In this document: piece by piece, positions 63,060 to 64,000 of the stretch
Position numbering within the stretch: the stretch's first letter is position 1
Layout: every line of letters starts with the position of its first letter
From: Hippopus hippopus
Taxonomy: Eukaryota > Mollusca > Bivalvia > Cardiida > Cardiidae
Length of the DNA: 64,000 nt
Assembly (NCBI GenBank): GCA_946811185.2
Contig: OX328104.1
Coordinates: forward strand, 49,584,505-49,648,504
Direction: 5' to 3'
Made by a program: the position numbers and the translations under genes
The notes under the pieces: model-generated
Told to the model about the DNA's origin: nothing
Seen by the model: the letters and a program-made list of their open reading frames with translations, nothing else
The model's database searches: none

Positions 63060-64000
63060 ACAGAGAGCGCTAGGACATTGCTAAGATATATTACTTCCGA
63101 ACAGAAGATTTGAAAATTGTATTCCCCCCTTCCCCATAACTCACTCATTGCCACCTGCAAAAAGGTTTTTTTCTTCTTGCATCATTTTTTTTTTCCAAAA
63201 CGTTCCGTTTGAAGGAAAAATAGCTCATAAAGAAAACAGACATACAGCGATAAAATGTACTACTTTCATTAAGAAGATTTGAGAGTGTTTCCCTCATAAT
63301 TCACCCGCTGACACTTCACGACGACTTTTTGGTCGTCTTGCAGCAGGTTTGGGGGGTTTTTTTTTGTTGTTGTTGTTGTTGTGGAACATTATAGTTAAAG
63401 GAGAATTTGGTCGACATAGGAATAGAGAGCACAAGAGCAACGAAAAGATGTTACTTCTATAAAGAAGATTCGAAAATTGTATGTTTCCCTCGTAATTCAC
63501 TCGTTGCCAGTTGCAGACGTCTTTCTCTCGTCTCAGCAGACTTACTTCTGTAAAGAAGGTTTGAGAATTGTAATTCACTCGTCGCCAGTTGTAGACGACT
63601 TTTTTGTCTTGTTGTTATTGTTTTTATTTAAAGTTTTGCTTAAAAGAGAAATTACCCTTAAAGGAAATAGGAAGGGCAAGGACAACGATAAGACAGATTA
63701 CTTCAATGGAGAAAATTTAAGAGTTGTATGTTTTCTTCATAAATGACTCGTCGCCAGTTGCAGTTGACCTATTTTTTTAGACTTGCAGCGGACTTTATAT
63801 AATTGTTGTTGTTGTTGTTGAACGTTGTGCTCGAAACAGTAATTGCTCGTAAAGGAAATGGAGAGCGCAAAACAACGATAAGAAATATATTACTTCCTTG
63901 AAGAAGATTCGAGATTTGTATGTTTCCCTCAAAACTCACTCGTTGCTAGTTGTAGACGACCTTTTTTTCGTCTTGCAGCAGACTCGTTCTTTTCATTGTT
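63060..64000. repeat. diverged tandem array running off the window
   Basis: A unit of the form TTACTTC-RAAGAAGATTYGAR-ATTGTATGTTTCCCTC, ACTCRYTGCCAGTTGCAGACG, TCTTGCAGCAGAC recurs at about 63093, 63258, 63451, 63541, 63700 and 63890. Spacing is 90-193 bp because the GTTGTTGTT / AAAGGAAATRGAGAGCGCAA spacer is present in some units and absent in others. No gene is seen; frames over it are repeat-borne. Confidence 0.75.

Overview
The window looks like nuclear DNA of a mollusc, most probably a bivalve, possibly a heterodont clam. It is AT-rich and intron/intergenic in character: every open frame is short, there are many microsatellites, several tRNA-derived SINE families occur, and small fold-back (MITE-like) elements are extremely dense. 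I infer the organism from the style of the repeats and did not prove it. No complete protein-coding gene can be demonstrated.

Most recognisable sequence is mobile DNA. Family A (about 220 bp, 25 or more copies) and families B/B' (about 205-212 bp) are bounded by TTAA and start with CCCTT- or YTCTTTACC-like ends, as expected for non-autonomous piggyBac-type elements. Each carries a long palindromic core. Families C (about 240-260 bp) and D (about 260 bp, three copies) share a GC-rich palindromic core. Family E (about 185 bp) carries a TTAGCCAATCA-type palindrome, and family F is a two-module hairpin element. Several of these are nested in one another: D in C twice, F in C, B in E, E in B, and SINE in SINE. 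The nesting gives a relative insertion history and, in one case, a same-window empty-site comparison.

Layout: 0-9 kb holds sparse repeats, an 890-bp fold-back element (4.3-5.2 kb) and microsatellites. 9-24 kb holds SINEs, many A/B elements, a Tc1-type transposase relic (14.1-14.4 kb) and a 162-bp tandem array (20.5-21.6 kb). 25-27 kb holds two fold-back elements. At 27.8 kb there is a convincing but isolated candidate first coding exon: a signal peptide followed by a splice donor. 28-34 kb is packed with A, B, C, D and E elements. 35-37.3 kb holds an inverted second copy of the 26-kb element and a 156-bp tandem array related to the 20.5-kb one. 38-49 kb holds more A-F elements. 49-54 kb holds minisatellite-bearing repeats, a GC-rich TIR element (51.0-51.4 kb) and a third F copy. 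56-58.5 kb holds SINEs and a LINE C-terminal relic with a triplicated segment. 58.9-60.2 kb is comparatively repeat-poor and holds three coding-like frames. The right edge (63.1-64 kb) is a diverged tandem array.

If there is a host gene, the simplest guess is a small secreted, cysteine-containing protein starting at 27.8 kb on the + strand, with downstream exons among the candidates at 50.2, 59.0 and 59.4 kb. Splice phases are compatible with more than one arrangement, so the model is unresolved without RNA data.
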